Part shown: positions 7,079 through 14,675 of the stretch, one piece after another
How positions within the stretch are numbered: position 1 is the stretch's first letter
Layout of the letters: the number at the start of each line of letters is the position of its first letter
IMG/VR virus record: IMGVR_UViG_3300047382_000771
Location: 1 to 64,000 of that record
Source of the DNA: a virus
DNA length: 64,000 nt
Reading direction: 5' to 3' (one strand)
Translations under genes and position numbers: made by a program
The notes under the pieces: generated by a model
What the model was told of the DNA's origin: nothing
What the model saw: only the letters and a program-made list of their open reading frames with translations
Databases searched by the model: none

Positions 7079-7360
7079 TTAATTCCAATCGTAATCCGAA
7101 GAAATACCAAAAGCTAATCTGTCTTTCCAAGGATTCCCATATTTATCTTTTTTGCTTGGGTCAGTAATTTTTACAATGATGTTGTAACCTGCTACATCAT
7201 CTAACTGCTCACCATCAGTACAATATTCGCAATCCATATCTAAGGTAGCACTATCTGCAATCCAATCTTCTTCTTGGTAATCAAGAAAGCGAACAGGTAC
7301 AGATATATTATCTTCTACTAATTCTTTGCGAATTTTTAAATGACTATTTTCAACACTCAT
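7079..7360 (-). CDS. Hypothetical acidic protein (93 aa)
   Basis: The start chosen is the ATG at 7358-7360, which overlaps the upstream TGA as ATGA; the longer frame begins with an unlikely TTG. The protein has LDYQEEDWIADSATLDMDC in the middle. No domain recognised. Confidence 0.55.
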   Translation of the reverse strand: MSVENSHLKIRKELVEDNISVPVRFLDYQEEDWIADSATLDMDCEYCTDGEQLDDVAGYNIIVKITDPSKKDKYGNPWKDRLAFGISSDYDWN

Positions 7361-7533
7361 TTCCAATCTTTCTCCAATACGAATTTTTTACTAACACCAT
7401 TCATTCTAAATGCACGATTTTTAATATTTGCTTCATGTTTTGTTAATTTTCCAATACCAAGGTAAGCATAACTTGGTTCACTATTTGTGTCAATTAAAAT
7501 ATATTTATAAACCTTTGTGTTGTCGATATTCAT
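7357..7533 (-). CDS. Hypothetical protein (58 aa)
   Basis: This frame (MNIDNTKVYKYILIDTNSEP...) runs from the ATG at 7531-7533 to a TGA overlapping the next ATG. It contains SYAYLGIGKLTKHEANIKNR. It fills an otherwise empty gap in a tightly packed operon, which supports it. Confidence 0.6.
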   Translation of the reverse strand: MNIDNTKVYKYILIDTNSEPSYAYLGIGKLTKHEANIKNRAFRMNGVSKKFVLEKDWK

Positions 7534-7552
7534 TTAAGGTAATCAAATCCTT

Positions 7553-8128
7553 CTATTTTGCATATTCATGTTCCATTAATTGCTTGATTTTATCTCTAGC
7601 TTCACCCCAAAGTTGAGATTCGACTTTTTCATCAAATGCTTGTAATTTCATTATTCCATAACGATACCACACATCACATATCTTGTCAATGTTTTTATCA
7701 TCGGGTTTTACATTGTAATGATTCCAATTTTTTTCTCCATCAATTATTTCTTGCTCTATCCATTCAGCAGGGAAACCATTTGGAAAATACATAAGAGCAT
7801 TGTCGTTTGCAAACTTTCTAGCAAGAGATACAAAACTATCCTCTATTTCATGTGATTCATAAAGGTCTGCATCTTCATACCAAGACTCGTAGACACTAAT
7901 TTCAAATTGAAAAGTATCTTTGATGGCAACATATTCTTGCTCAAACTTTTGTCGATTATCGTCACCATGCTCTAATATGTCAAGAGTATGAGCTTTACCA
8001 TACCATTTCATATGTTTCATAACTCGACTATTATAAATAATCTTTTGAAACTCCTCAAGGAGTTCGTTATTAGACTTTGCAGTATATTGCGTTCTTCTAA
8101 AACTTACTGATAATCCTTCTCCGCTCAT
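7553..8128 (-). CDS. Hypothetical protein (191 aa)
   Basis: The protein is soluble and rich in Tyr, Trp and Glu (YESWYEDADLYESHEIED near residues 75-92). I do not recognise a family. Its ATG lies 8 nt from a consensus-like -10 box, so it heads a transcript with almost no leader. Confidence 0.65.
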   Translation of the reverse strand: MSGEGLSVSFRRTQYTAKSNNELLEEFQKIIYNSRVMKHMKWYGKAHTLDILEHGDDNRQKFEQEYVAIKDTFQFEISVYESWYEDADLYESHEIEDSFVSLARKFANDNALMYFPNGFPAEWIEQEIIDGEKNWNHYNVKPDDKNIDKICDVWYRYGIMKLQAFDEKVESQLWGEARDKIKQLMEHEYAK

Positions 8129-8136
8129 AATTAATT

Positions 8137-8165
8137 AATATAGATATGTAGGTAGATATTGTCAA
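8137..8165 (-). promoter_or_regulatory. Class I promoter with stop codon in the -35 box
   Basis: TTGACA (8160-8165), a 17-nt spacer and TATATT (8137-8142) precede the ATG at 8128 by 8 nt. The TGA of the upstream gene (8162-8164) lies in the -35 box. Confidence 0.75.
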
Positions 8166-8494
8166 GCTATTTCCAACTCTTTACTTTCGGGATGATAGAA
8201 AGCTAGAAACAATGTATGATCAGTATTAATGGAGTGATATTTATTATCTTCCGTAGGCGGATCAACAGAATAAACTTCGCAAGTCCAACTTCTATCGGGA
8301 TCATCCCATTCGGACATCATGTGGAAATTAAAATCAACAAAATTTCCGCCATCTAATTTCAGACTATTCCAATAATCAGTATTATCACCCTCTGTCTTTG
8401 CATCGTGTTGCAATTCAACTAAATGAACATGATCCAAAAACTTTTTTAATAAAATATCTTTGTATTTTTTTTCCAACTCTAAACAAGCTTGCAT
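8162..8494 (-). CDS. Hypothetical protein (110 aa)
   Basis: The protein has an amphipathic N-terminal helix (LELEKKYKDILLKKFLDHV), then beta-rich segments with FNFHMMSEWDDPDRSW. It belongs to no family I recognise. It begins next to the stop of the upstream gene. Confidence 0.6.
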   Translation of the reverse strand: MQACLELEKKYKDILLKKFLDHVHLVELQHDAKTEGDNTDYWNSLKLDGGNFVDFNFHMMSEWDDPDRSWTCEVYSVDPPTEDNKYHSINTDHTLFLAFYHPESKELEIA

Positions 8495-8496
8495 AT

Positions 8497-8760
8497 TTAC
8501 TTCACTTTCTTTTCGTTATTTAAATGGTTTTGGTCAAAAATGTCGTCTTCATCAAAGACTCTATGTTCTTGTTTGAAATTTTGATATTCCACCCACAACT
8601 TATCGTACAAAGTTTGGTGTAGTTGACTCATTCCAATTAACATATTTAATAACTCATCTTCTGTATATTGACGAGGAGCATCTCCAATCGCATACATAAG
8701 AATATCAATATTCTCTTGGATGTTGGACATATTACCCATTGCTTGTTCTAATTTATTCAT
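8497..8760 (-). CDS. Hypothetical helical protein (87 aa)
   Basis: This acidic helical protein (MNKLEQAMGNMSNIQENIDIL...) overlaps the end of the macro-domain gene by 8 nt. It has no recognised domain. Confidence 0.55.
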   Translation of the reverse strand: MNKLEQAMGNMSNIQENIDILMYAIGDAPRQYTEDELLNMLIGMSQLHQTLYDKLWVEYQNFKQEHRVFDEDDIFDQNHLNNEKKVK

Positions 8761-9256
8761 GGTATCTAACTATATATGTTTTAAATGATCTGTCAACTAA
8801 AATATCGTGAATCATTGTATTAATAATTCTTTTACTTCCACCCGCAAGACCGCAAGAGATGCCGTAGGGCAAGCCTAGAACCTTCTCTTCGTCATCGTGC
8901 TTACTTTGCCATTCAATATGATCTGCAACATTTTCTAGTGCAACATAAAATGCTTCGTAATTAACTGCTCTTTTGCCCCCAACTTTATCTTGCGTATACA
9001 TATTATATACCCCTTTATTTTGAGTGGCATCAGCCCATGCGAAACTAAAGTTACCCAATACATTTTTATCTTCCATCATCGCATGGCAATCAGCCGAGTA
9101 TGCTTCGGGGTAAGTGTGCTTTATATCAAGAGCAATACCTGCGCCCATAACATTATGAGTATTGCAGGAATGAGCGATGTAATCCAACCCATGAAAGTGC
9201 ATCTTTAATAAGTTACCCTCAATAATTTCTATATTTTCACATAATATGTCTGTCAT
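8753..9256 (-). CDS. Macro domain protein (ADP-ribose binding)
   Basis: Residues about 12-45 read EGNLLKMHFHGLDYIAHSCNTHNVMGAGIA, the macro-domain start: a strand, an N-rich loop and the GxG loop that holds ADP-ribose. Residues about 127-140 contain LPYGISCGLAGG, the second glycine-rich loop. Related macro domains hydrolyse ADP-ribose-1''-phosphate or remove ADP-ribose from proteins or nucleic acids. At 167 residues it is a single domain. In a phage it could reverse host ADP-ribosylation used in defence, but that is inference. Its mRNA should be leaderless, with the ATG 6 nt after the -10. Confidence 0.8.
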   Translation of the reverse strand: MTDILCENIEIIEGNLLKMHFHGLDYIAHSCNTHNVMGAGIALDIKHTYPEAYSADCHAMMEDKNVLGNFSFAWADATQNKGVYNMYTQDKVGGKRAVNYEAFYVALENVADHIEWQSKHDDEEKVLGLPYGISCGLAGGSKRIINTMIHDILVDRSFKTYIVRYHE

Positions 9257-9262
9257 AATTGT

Positions 9263-9291
9263 AAATTAGTATATAAACAATGATGTGTCAA
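9263..9291 (-). promoter_or_regulatory. Class I promoter with stop codon in the -35 box
   Basis: TTGACA (9286-9291) and TAATTT (9263-9268) are 17 nt apart, and the macro-domain ATG follows 6 nt later. The TGA of the nuclease gene (9288-9290) is part of the -35 element. Confidence 0.65.
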
Positions 9292-9758
9292 GAAAATTCC
9301 CAACATTCTAAATCTTTTTTAATGTCAGATATAACTACCATAGTAATTAAATCTTGCCTACCATAACGTTGGTAATATCTATACTTTGCATCCCTACTAT
9401 ATTGAACAAATTCTTGGTCAGTAACTTTGGATTTTACCCAAGAAAGCAAGTCGCTCCTTCTTACTATTAGGAAATGATCTTTTTGCTCAAACGCAATGTA
9501 ATCAGCTTTACCCAAGAGAGAACCATCTTTTCCTCTTACATTTTTTAACTCCAACCAAGTTATATTATAGTCTAAATTAGAGTCTGATCTACTTTTTTTT
9601 CTTGCCCCTTTAACATCGACTAAAGATACTTTTCGCGTTTTTGGGTTGGTTATTTGCCAATCCCAATGTTCGTAAATATCTTGATCTCTAGTGGCATGGT
9701 TGAGTTCGTAATTTTTAGAATTACATATTTGTGAGAATCTTAGTTCTGCTTTGTCCAT
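9288..9758 (-). CDS. PD-(D/E)XK-like nuclease (156 aa)
   Basis: The segment YEHWDWQITN...VSLVDVKGARK (residues about 29-54) fits the core of a PD-(D/E)XK nuclease: an acidic strand, then DVKG as the D-x-K element. WLELKNVRGKDGSLLGKADYIAF follows with a further acidic residue and a K-A-D-Y strand typical of the fold. Such enzymes cleave or resolve DNA; the exact substrate cannot be read here. Its ATG is directly next to the uvdE stop codon, so it shares the uvdE transcript. Confidence 0.6.
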   Translation of the reverse strand: MDKAELRFSQICNSKNYELNHATRDQDIYEHWDWQITNPKTRKVSLVDVKGARKKSRSDSNLDYNITWLELKNVRGKDGSLLGKADYIAFEQKDHFLIVRRSDLLSWVKSKVTDQEFVQYSRDAKYRYYQRYGRQDLITMVVISDIKKDLECWEFS

Positions 9759-10760
9759 TTATTTTAATAAGTTATCTCTAAGAAGTTTGATTGCTTTATC
9801 TTTACCTTTTACTTCACATTCCCATTTAGCAGGTTTGTCGGGTTCAATCGCAATGTAAGGTGGGCAATTTCCTAAAGCAAAATACTCTGCATGAGCGCGA
9901 GGTTTTTCGGGAGTGCCTTCTGACCAATGAAAAACAGGGGCAATAAAATATCCTTCGCTATCACCTTGAGCAACCCATGTATGCGCGCAACGTTCTGCTT
10001 GAAATCCAACACTACCATCTTCTGATGGATTGCAATAGTCGTGCAAGTTGTCGTAGCAAACAGGAATATTAACGCCATGAACTGCAAACAAATACTCGCT
10101 AAATTTAATGCAATTATCTACATTGAAGAAACCTTTGTCTTCGTTCTCGATAGTAAGACGATTGTAAACACCTTTGTCGCACATGGAAAGATTGCGAAAA
10201 AATCTAGTAGCAACAACCTCTAATGTTTCGTCACCTTTAGGATTGTAATTAATATGAATGTTCATTGGGGCAGTATGATCTTGAGGTAAGCCTATTTTGT
10301 CAAGCACACTAGCTTGCATATTTAATTCCCCAATAGTTCTGCGAACTGCGTCGGGATTTGTAGATGCAAGAACATTAAATTGATCGGGGTGAGAACCCAT
10401 ACTTATGCCGTTCTCTCTAGCAGTTTTACCTACTTGTTTTAATTCTTGGTTAATTTGCTCAATATCGGGCAATTCATCAAGAGAAATCTCCAAAGTTTCA
10501 TCGGTAACGAGAGGAAAAAGAGCAGAACTAACACGATAATGCCCGATATTTGACTTAGCACAATGACCGACAATAGATTCAGTAACAACAACATTGTGCA
10601 AAATTCTACTAGATAGCTCCTTAATTGCTTCATTTCTACCTATACTTACACAAAGATCGTTAAATCTTTTGCGTGTCATAGTACGAAAAGAATATTCTTT
10701 TTTATCTATATCCTTTAGTTGTTCACTAATGCAAGTTAAGCCTAGAATTTGATGTGTCAT
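9759..10760 (-). CDS. uvsE: UV-damage endonuclease (UvdE/UvsE), intact
   Basis: UVDE is a TIM-barrel, metal-dependent endonuclease that nicks 5' of UV photoproducts and starts an alternative excision repair. All the expected metal-ligand positions can be matched: H74 (GHYRVSS), H124 (GSHPDQF), H169 (NIHIN), E205 (TIENEDKG), D237 and H240 (CYDNLHDYC), H278 (FHWSEG), H290 (RAHAEYF) and E316, with K318 beside it. At 333 residues it is near the usual family length. It heads its own transcript, with its ATG 6 nt after the -10, and the nuclease gene follows directly. A degenerate paralogue lies at 31069-32190. Confidence 0.93.
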   Translation of the reverse strand: MTHQILGLTCISEQLKDIDKKEYSFRTMTRKRFNDLCVSIGRNEAIKELSSRILHNVVVTESIVGHCAKSNIGHYRVSSALFPLVTDETLEISLDELPDIEQINQELKQVGKTARENGISMGSHPDQFNVLASTNPDAVRRTIGELNMQASVLDKIGLPQDHTAPMNIHINYNPKGDETLEVVATRFFRNLSMCDKGVYNRLTIENEDKGFFNVDNCIKFSEYLFAVHGVNIPVCYDNLHDYCNPSEDGSVGFQAERCAHTWVAQGDSEGYFIAPVFHWSEGTPEKPRAHAEYFALGNCPPYIAIEPDKPAKWECEVKGKDKAIKLLRDNLLK

Positions 10761-10766
10761 TTTGTT

Positions 10767-10795
10767 ACAATACTTGAGATGTATTCATTTGTCAA
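10767..10795 (-). promoter_or_regulatory. Class I promoter before uvsE
   Basis: TTGACA (10790-10795), a 17-nt spacer and TATTGT (10767-10772) lie 6 nt before the uvsE ATG. The region is divergent with the plus-strand gene at 10818, for which I see no equally good promoter. Confidence 0.75.
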
Positions 10796-10817
10796 GCGTT
10801 TTTGTGTACTAATATGT

Positions 10818-11057
10818 ATGGAGATAAACGAAATTATTATTTTGGGGATTGGCACTTTGGTATCAGTTATAGCTTTTTATTTAAAAAGAGAGGCTTTAAA
10901 AATAGAAAGAGTGCATAACGATTTGAGAAAGATGGAAATAGATTTAGCTAAAAACGATGCTAGAGATGCTGAAAGATGGATTCAGATACAAAAACTTTTA
11001 GAAGACCGCAGGATTGATGCTATTAAAATATTTGAAAAAATAAATAATTTAAAATAA
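10818..11057 (+). CDS. Membrane-anchored coiled-coil protein (79 aa)
   Basis: The ATG at 10818 gives a hydrophobic span at residues about 5-21 (IIILGIGTLVSVIAFYL), then a long charged coiled coil to the C-terminus. The layout, one N-terminal membrane anchor plus a helix, is that of an Rz-like inner-membrane spanin or a membrane-scaffolding protein. It is the first of three touching plus-strand genes, the only plus-strand genes I accept. Alternative roles include superinfection exclusion. An upstream ATG (10749) would cover the divergent promoter and is unlikely. Confidence 0.65.
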   Translation: MEINEIIILGIGTLVSVIAFYLKREALKIERVHNDLRKMEIDLAKNDARDAERWIQIQKLLEDRRIDAIKIFEKINNLK

Positions 11058-11140
11058 TGATCGATCTAACTATGGTAGAGGTTTTTAGTTATGCAATGAT
11101 CAGTTGTATAATCCTTTGTTGGATATTTGAAGAAAGTTAA
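11057..11140 (+). CDS. Micro-membrane protein (27 aa)
   Basis: The ATG overlaps the TAA of the preceding gene as TAATG. The peptide (MIDLTMVEVF...) has one hydrophobic stretch, AMISCIILCWIF, and ends EES. It is too short for database-style recognition, but perfect coupling on both sides supports it. Confidence 0.45.
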   Translation: MIDLTMVEVFSYAMISCIILCWIFEES

Positions 11141-11242
11141 ATGGAGAAAGATTGGTATTGGATTGTCTCTCTGTTATTATTTTTCTTAGAAAGAGAGGCT
11201 ATTATGGAAATATGTTTTCTAATCATTAGTTTAATCCTTTAA
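11141..11242 (+). CDS. Micro-membrane protein (33 aa)
   Basis: The ATG follows the TAA of the preceding gene with no gap. The peptide (MEKDWYWIVSLLLFFLEREA...) is hydrophobic at both ends with a charged EREA centre. Its 3' end overlaps the convergent gene at 11226-11513 by 17 nt. Confidence 0.45.
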   Translation: MEKDWYWIVSLLLFFLEREAIMEICFLIISLIL

Positions 11243-11513
11243 GGATATTATCTAATTCTTCCAATGTTACCTCTTCACCTTTATCGCAATCTTCGCAAAA
11301 TTTACCAAATTTAATTTCATCAGCATATAAAATATTGTAAGAAGACTTTTGAGCATCGTCAAGCATTAACCTTAATGTAGTAAGTAAATCTTTGACATTG
11401 TAATCTTCAATTTCGGGTTTTTCGCTATGCGCGCATATATCCCCATCGTCATTATAGATGACCTCGTAAAGACCATAGCAATCTCTATTTTTAATTATTC
11501 TGTAATTCCACAT
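11226..11513 (-). CDS. Conserved hypothetical protein (95 aa)
   Basis: It begins MWNYRIIKNRDCYGLYEVIYNDDG, a beta-sheet pattern I associate with small proteins common in phages and of unknown function. A helical C-terminus follows, with CEDCDKGEEVTLEELDNIL. It probably ends the HPF transcript, with two small genes in between. Confidence 0.65.
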   Translation of the reverse strand: MWNYRIIKNRDCYGLYEVIYNDDGDICAHSEKPEIEDYNVKDLLTTLRLMLDDAQKSSYNILYADEIKFGKFCEDCDKGEEVTLEELDNILKGLN

Positions 11514-11514
11514 A

Positions 11515-11604
11515 TTAAGATTTGTTGTGCCAAAGATTATAAACAGAGATAGAAAATAAGGTCAAACCTAAAATACAAGCAAAGTAAAACATTAAATTAT
11601 CCAT
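11515..11604 (-). CDS. Micro-membrane protein (29 aa)
   Basis: The ATG at 11602-11604 overlaps the end of the preceding frame. The peptide (MDNLMFYFACILGLTLFSISV...) is one membrane span with NLWHNKS at the end. Position and coupling support it; its size keeps confidence moderate. Confidence 0.45.
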   Translation of the reverse strand: MDNLMFYFACILGLTLFSISVYNLWHNKS

Positions 11605-11767
11605 CGTTTTCAATTTCTCTTACATGGTCTACTGCCAACTCTTTGCATTTTTGAACCACTTCGGGGTGATTTAATTCAACCCAATATTTTATGATTTTAT
11701 TTTGGTAATACAAAACCAAATCTTCATTAGAATAATTTATTTGAGGATTATTTGTTTGCGTTTTCAA
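11597..11767 (-). CDS. Hypothetical small protein (56 aa), TTG start
   Basis: An open frame (K-T-Q-T-N-N-P-Q-I-N-Y...) ends at the TAA at 11597-11599 and includes HPEVVQKCKELAVDHVREIEN. The only reasonable start is the TTG at 11765-11767, inside the HPF gene's end, which would mean coupled translation. The start is uncertain. Confidence 0.4.
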   Translation of the reverse strand: MKTQTNNPQINYSNEDLVLYYQNKIIKYWVELNHPEVVQKCKELAVDHVREIENDG

Positions 11768-12065
11768 TAGTCAATTTTCTTTTAGTTCTTTCAGTTCTAG
11801 CTCTACGACGTAAACCCCTGTCCAACTTATTAGTTAAGTCATCAATAGCTTTGAAAGGGTTGTCGCTATGAGCAGACAATATTATATTTTTCCCTTTCAA
11901 TTCCAAGTGACCTTTGGCAGTAAAGCCATCAGATTTAGAGATGTTAATACTAGCAGTTATTATGCGACTTTGATGGGTGAATAATTTATTAAACTTCTGT
12001 TCTATGACAGATTTAAGTTCTTCACCAATAGACATATTTAAGCCCGATATATTAATTTTATTCAT
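11748..12065 (-). CDS. hpf: Ribosome hibernation promoting factor (HPF/YfiA-like)
   Basis: The 105-residue protein matches short HPF in length and pattern: MNKINISGLNMSIGEELKSVIEQKFNKL at the N-terminus (beta strand then helix), KGHLELKGKNIILSAHSDNPFKAIDDLTNKLDRGLRRR next, and a basic tail. Bacterial HPF binds the decoding region of the 30S subunit and inactivates ribosomes as dimers. The basic helix (RRRARTERTKRK) is the expected rRNA-contact surface. It lies 6 nt after the GHKL ATPase gene and so is co-expressed with it. A phage copy could silence host translation or preserve ribosomes; which one is inference. Confidence 0.85.
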   Translation of the reverse strand: MNKINISGLNMSIGEELKSVIEQKFNKLFTHQSRIITASINISKSDGFTAKGHLELKGKNIILSAHSDNPFKAIDDLTNKLDRGLRRRARTERTKRKLTIENANK

Positions 12066-12071
12066 ATGAGA

Positions 12072-14657
12072 TTAATTTTTAGTTAATTTAGAATCTAATG
12101 AAACCTTCATTACTTGAGACATTTTAATTAACTCTTCTTGGGTTTCACTTGAATAATGAGAAGTGCTAATAATTATTTGACTCTCATTGGCTTCGATTTT
12201 TCTCTTAATGTCAACCTCGTAACCCCTAGCACAAGTTCTATACCAATCATGAATAGCTTGATCTACAAAGTCTTTTGCATTTGGGTATTCTTTCTTTAAT
12301 TTGTTCCTCATGGATTTAACACTAACATGATCCAAATTCAAAACATACCTTCTATCATCACCATTAGACTCAAAGCCAATAAGATCGTTACTAGACATTC
12401 TAATTGGATCAATTCCAGACTCTTGATCGCAATTAACCAACCTAAGAACCTCAAATTTAGAACATTGATCTTCCTTGATCGGGTGCAAGTCAAAATCACC
12501 ATCATTAGACCTAGTAGTATTTCTCTTTCTAGGTTTAGGGTTATTTGAGGATTTTTTGCTCCCAATTTTAGATTCACGTAAAACATTTTGACATTCAAAC
12601 TCAAACTCAAATGTATCGAAGTGATGCTTGCTTGAGGCATTTGGAAAGATAGAGATTCTACACTTAAACGCATCCATTGCAGAGCATTTAGCATCCCTCA
12701 CCACATTAAATGTTACTATCCCTTCCTCATTAGCATTCCAACATACATTCTCTAACGAAGACCAATCTTCAGAGTCTAACCCTGCAACATGGAACTCAAA
12801 TCCGATACCATGCTTTTCGTAGAAAGACTGCTTTGCATCACTATTGACTTGGATATGAAAAGTATTAGCATTTAGATCAATCTCCTTGCGAACACCTTCG
12901 TATTCAGTAGAGGCACTAAAATTTTTAGTAATCAAGTGCATTTCGGTCAATAAGGCTTTTAATTTCTTATTGGAATCATCTGCACCACAATCTCCACCAA
13001 AAAGACCATTAGTATCTGTGCAAGTTTTGGGGGTTTTTCCCTTGGTCTTACCTAAAGACTTTTTAGCTTGAGCGAAGAATTTTTGAAACAAATCGTTTTT
13101 CTCCTTGGTTTCTTTAAAAACCAATGATTGATGATATTCCAAGGCATCATGCTTTTGCTTTGAACTTTTAACAGATTCGATGATTCTTTTCCTTACAGAA
13201 TCAAAGAAACTACCCCTCAATGTCTCTCTGTCAACAGAGTGCATCTCAGCTTTTGCATCCAAGGTCAATCCATTTAAATCAATATAACCTATCGTGTAAT
13301 CAGATAAAATACCAAACTCCCAATCCTTATTTAAGGAGCTTTTAGGTTCAACCCATTGCCATTGAGTTCCGAGTTTCCAACCCACTCCACCTAAACCTTC
13401 TAAGAAGCCTTTGCTATTCTTACCTACCCATTCTTTAAAGAAGTAGAATTTACCTGTCACTTCACCATACTCAGTTTGGAGAGAAATTGGATATTCAGAA
13501 AGATACCTGTGATTTTGATTGCCATACCTACCAATACTATGATTAGGATTCAAATGAGCCTCAAGACCACAATACGCAGTTAAATCATCTCCGTGCATCT
13601 TGCCCGATTTTTCTTTGTTGTAAAGAGGTTGGATCATATTAATTGGTACAGAATTGAATGGAGTCATGAATTTAACTGCACTAGCGAGTTTTGCATTTTC
13701 TTTCAAATTTGGTTTAGCCGTACCCGAAACTGATTGCAATTTCTCATTAATGTTAAAGTCAAACAAACGAATCCAAGTTCCATACTCCATTGAGTCGAAG
13801 CCATACTTTTTTAACTTGACATGACCAACAGCAACATCACCCATGGACACATCCAAGGATTCTGATGAAAAATGGGGCACTTTACCATTTATAGTCAAGT
13901 AAACTAAAGCAAATTTTTTGGTGGAAGTTTTATTTGTAATACCCCAACTCATCAATTCGCTAGGAGCTAACTTCATGATCGGCACAAAACTCCAATGGTC
14001 AGCATGAGGCTTGCTTTCATCATAGCAAGAAGGGGCAGGTTTACTCATGATCGTGTTGATGGAGTGTCCCTCTCCAAAATTAAATCCACCTAATCCACCT
14101 CTTGAAAACTGACCCGAAAGAAAAGGTTTATCGTCTTTGATGCTATCTCCTGTCGAAAGAAATGTATTTTCAAAATCACAATGAGCTACACCACAACCTT
14201 TGTCGAGAAAACTGATCGTTGGGTTTGGGCTTTTCTCGTTGATCTTAGCATTTTCCATAACCACTAATGTCTCTTGAATCGACTTAATTTTTTCTTCTGC
14301 CAAATCAGCCCAATCAGAAGCCCCGAAATACCTCTCCATTGCTTTTGCGACACTTTGTGGAGCATACTTAGACGTAGGGTCTATCCCCTCTTGCAAGCAA
14401 TACTTCATCATTACCGCATCTTGAGAGTTAATTATTTTCTCGATCAATGCAAGTAAAGCAACCTTATTTGCAGATGTAACACTACTAGCGTTCCCAGGAT
14501 CATCGCCAAAAAATTTCCACTCAACTAAGTTGCCCTCGATATTGGTGGAGGCTTTATTTAAACCATAAGGTTTAATGATCTTATCCCAAAAGTCTTGCTC
14601 GTTTTTGCAAGATGCGCTTAATTTAGCAAAATGTAATGATAATTCTTGTTCTGTCAT
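12072..14657 (-). CDS. Large GHKL ATPase (Hsp90/MutL/MORC-type), 861 aa
   Basis: Three GHKL nucleotide-binding motifs are visible near the N-terminus: motif N as E73-x3-N77-x2-D80-A, motif G1 as D152-K-G154-C-G156, and motif G2 as G182-QFSRGGLGGF (glycine lid, residues 182-192). This is the Hsp90, gyrase B, MutL and MORC fold, which dimerises on ATP binding and acts as a clamp or gate. The remaining roughly 650 residues match nothing I can name; a Lys-rich linker lies near residues 520-560 and there is a basic patch SNNPKPRKRNTTRSND. The upstream partner is an HTH-like DNA-binding protein and the downstream gene is HPF. Related large GHKL proteins are linked to DNA restriction and anti-phage systems. 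Its role here is undetermined. Confidence 0.8.
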   Translation of the reverse strand: MTEQELSLHFAKLSASCKNEQDFWDKIIKPYGLNKASTNIEGNLVEWKFFGDDPGNASSVTSANKVALLALIEKIINSQDAVMMKYCLQEGIDPTSKYAPQSVAKAMERYFGASDWADLAEEKIKSIQETLVVMENAKINEKSPNPTISFLDKGCGVAHCDFENTFLSTGDSIKDDKPFLSGQFSRGGLGGFNFGEGHSINTIMSKPAPSCYDESKPHADHWSFVPIMKLAPSELMSWGITNKTSTKKFALVYLTINGKVPHFSSESLDVSMGDVAVGHVKLKKYGFDSMEYGTWIRLFDFNINEKLQSVSGTAKPNLKENAKLASAVKFMTPFNSVPINMIQPLYNKEKSGKMHGDDLTAYCGLEAHLNPNHSIGRYGNQNHRYLSEYPISLQTEYGEVTGKFYFFKEWVGKNSKGFLEGLGGVGWKLGTQWQWVEPKSSLNKDWEFGILSDYTIGYIDLNGLTLDAKAEMHSVDRETLRGSFFDSVRKRIIESVKSSKQKHDALEYHQSLVFKETKEKNDLFQKFFAQAKKSLGKTKGKTPKTCTDTNGLFGGDCGADDSNKKLKALLTEMHLITKNFSASTEYEGVRKEIDLNANTFHIQVNSDAKQSFYEKHGIGFEFHVAGLDSEDWSSLENVCWNANEEGIVTFNVVRDAKCSAMDAFKCRISIFPNASSKHHFDTFEFEFECQNVLRESKIGSKKSSNNPKPRKRNTTRSNDGDFDLHPIKEDQCSKFEVLRLVNCDQESGIDPIRMSSNDLIGFESNGDDRRYVLNLDHVSVKSMRNKLKKEYPNAKDFVDQAIHDWYRTCARGYEVDIKRKIEANESQIIISTSHYSSETQEELIKMSQVMKVSLDSKLTKN

Positions 14658-14675
14658 AATTATAAGTAATAAATA

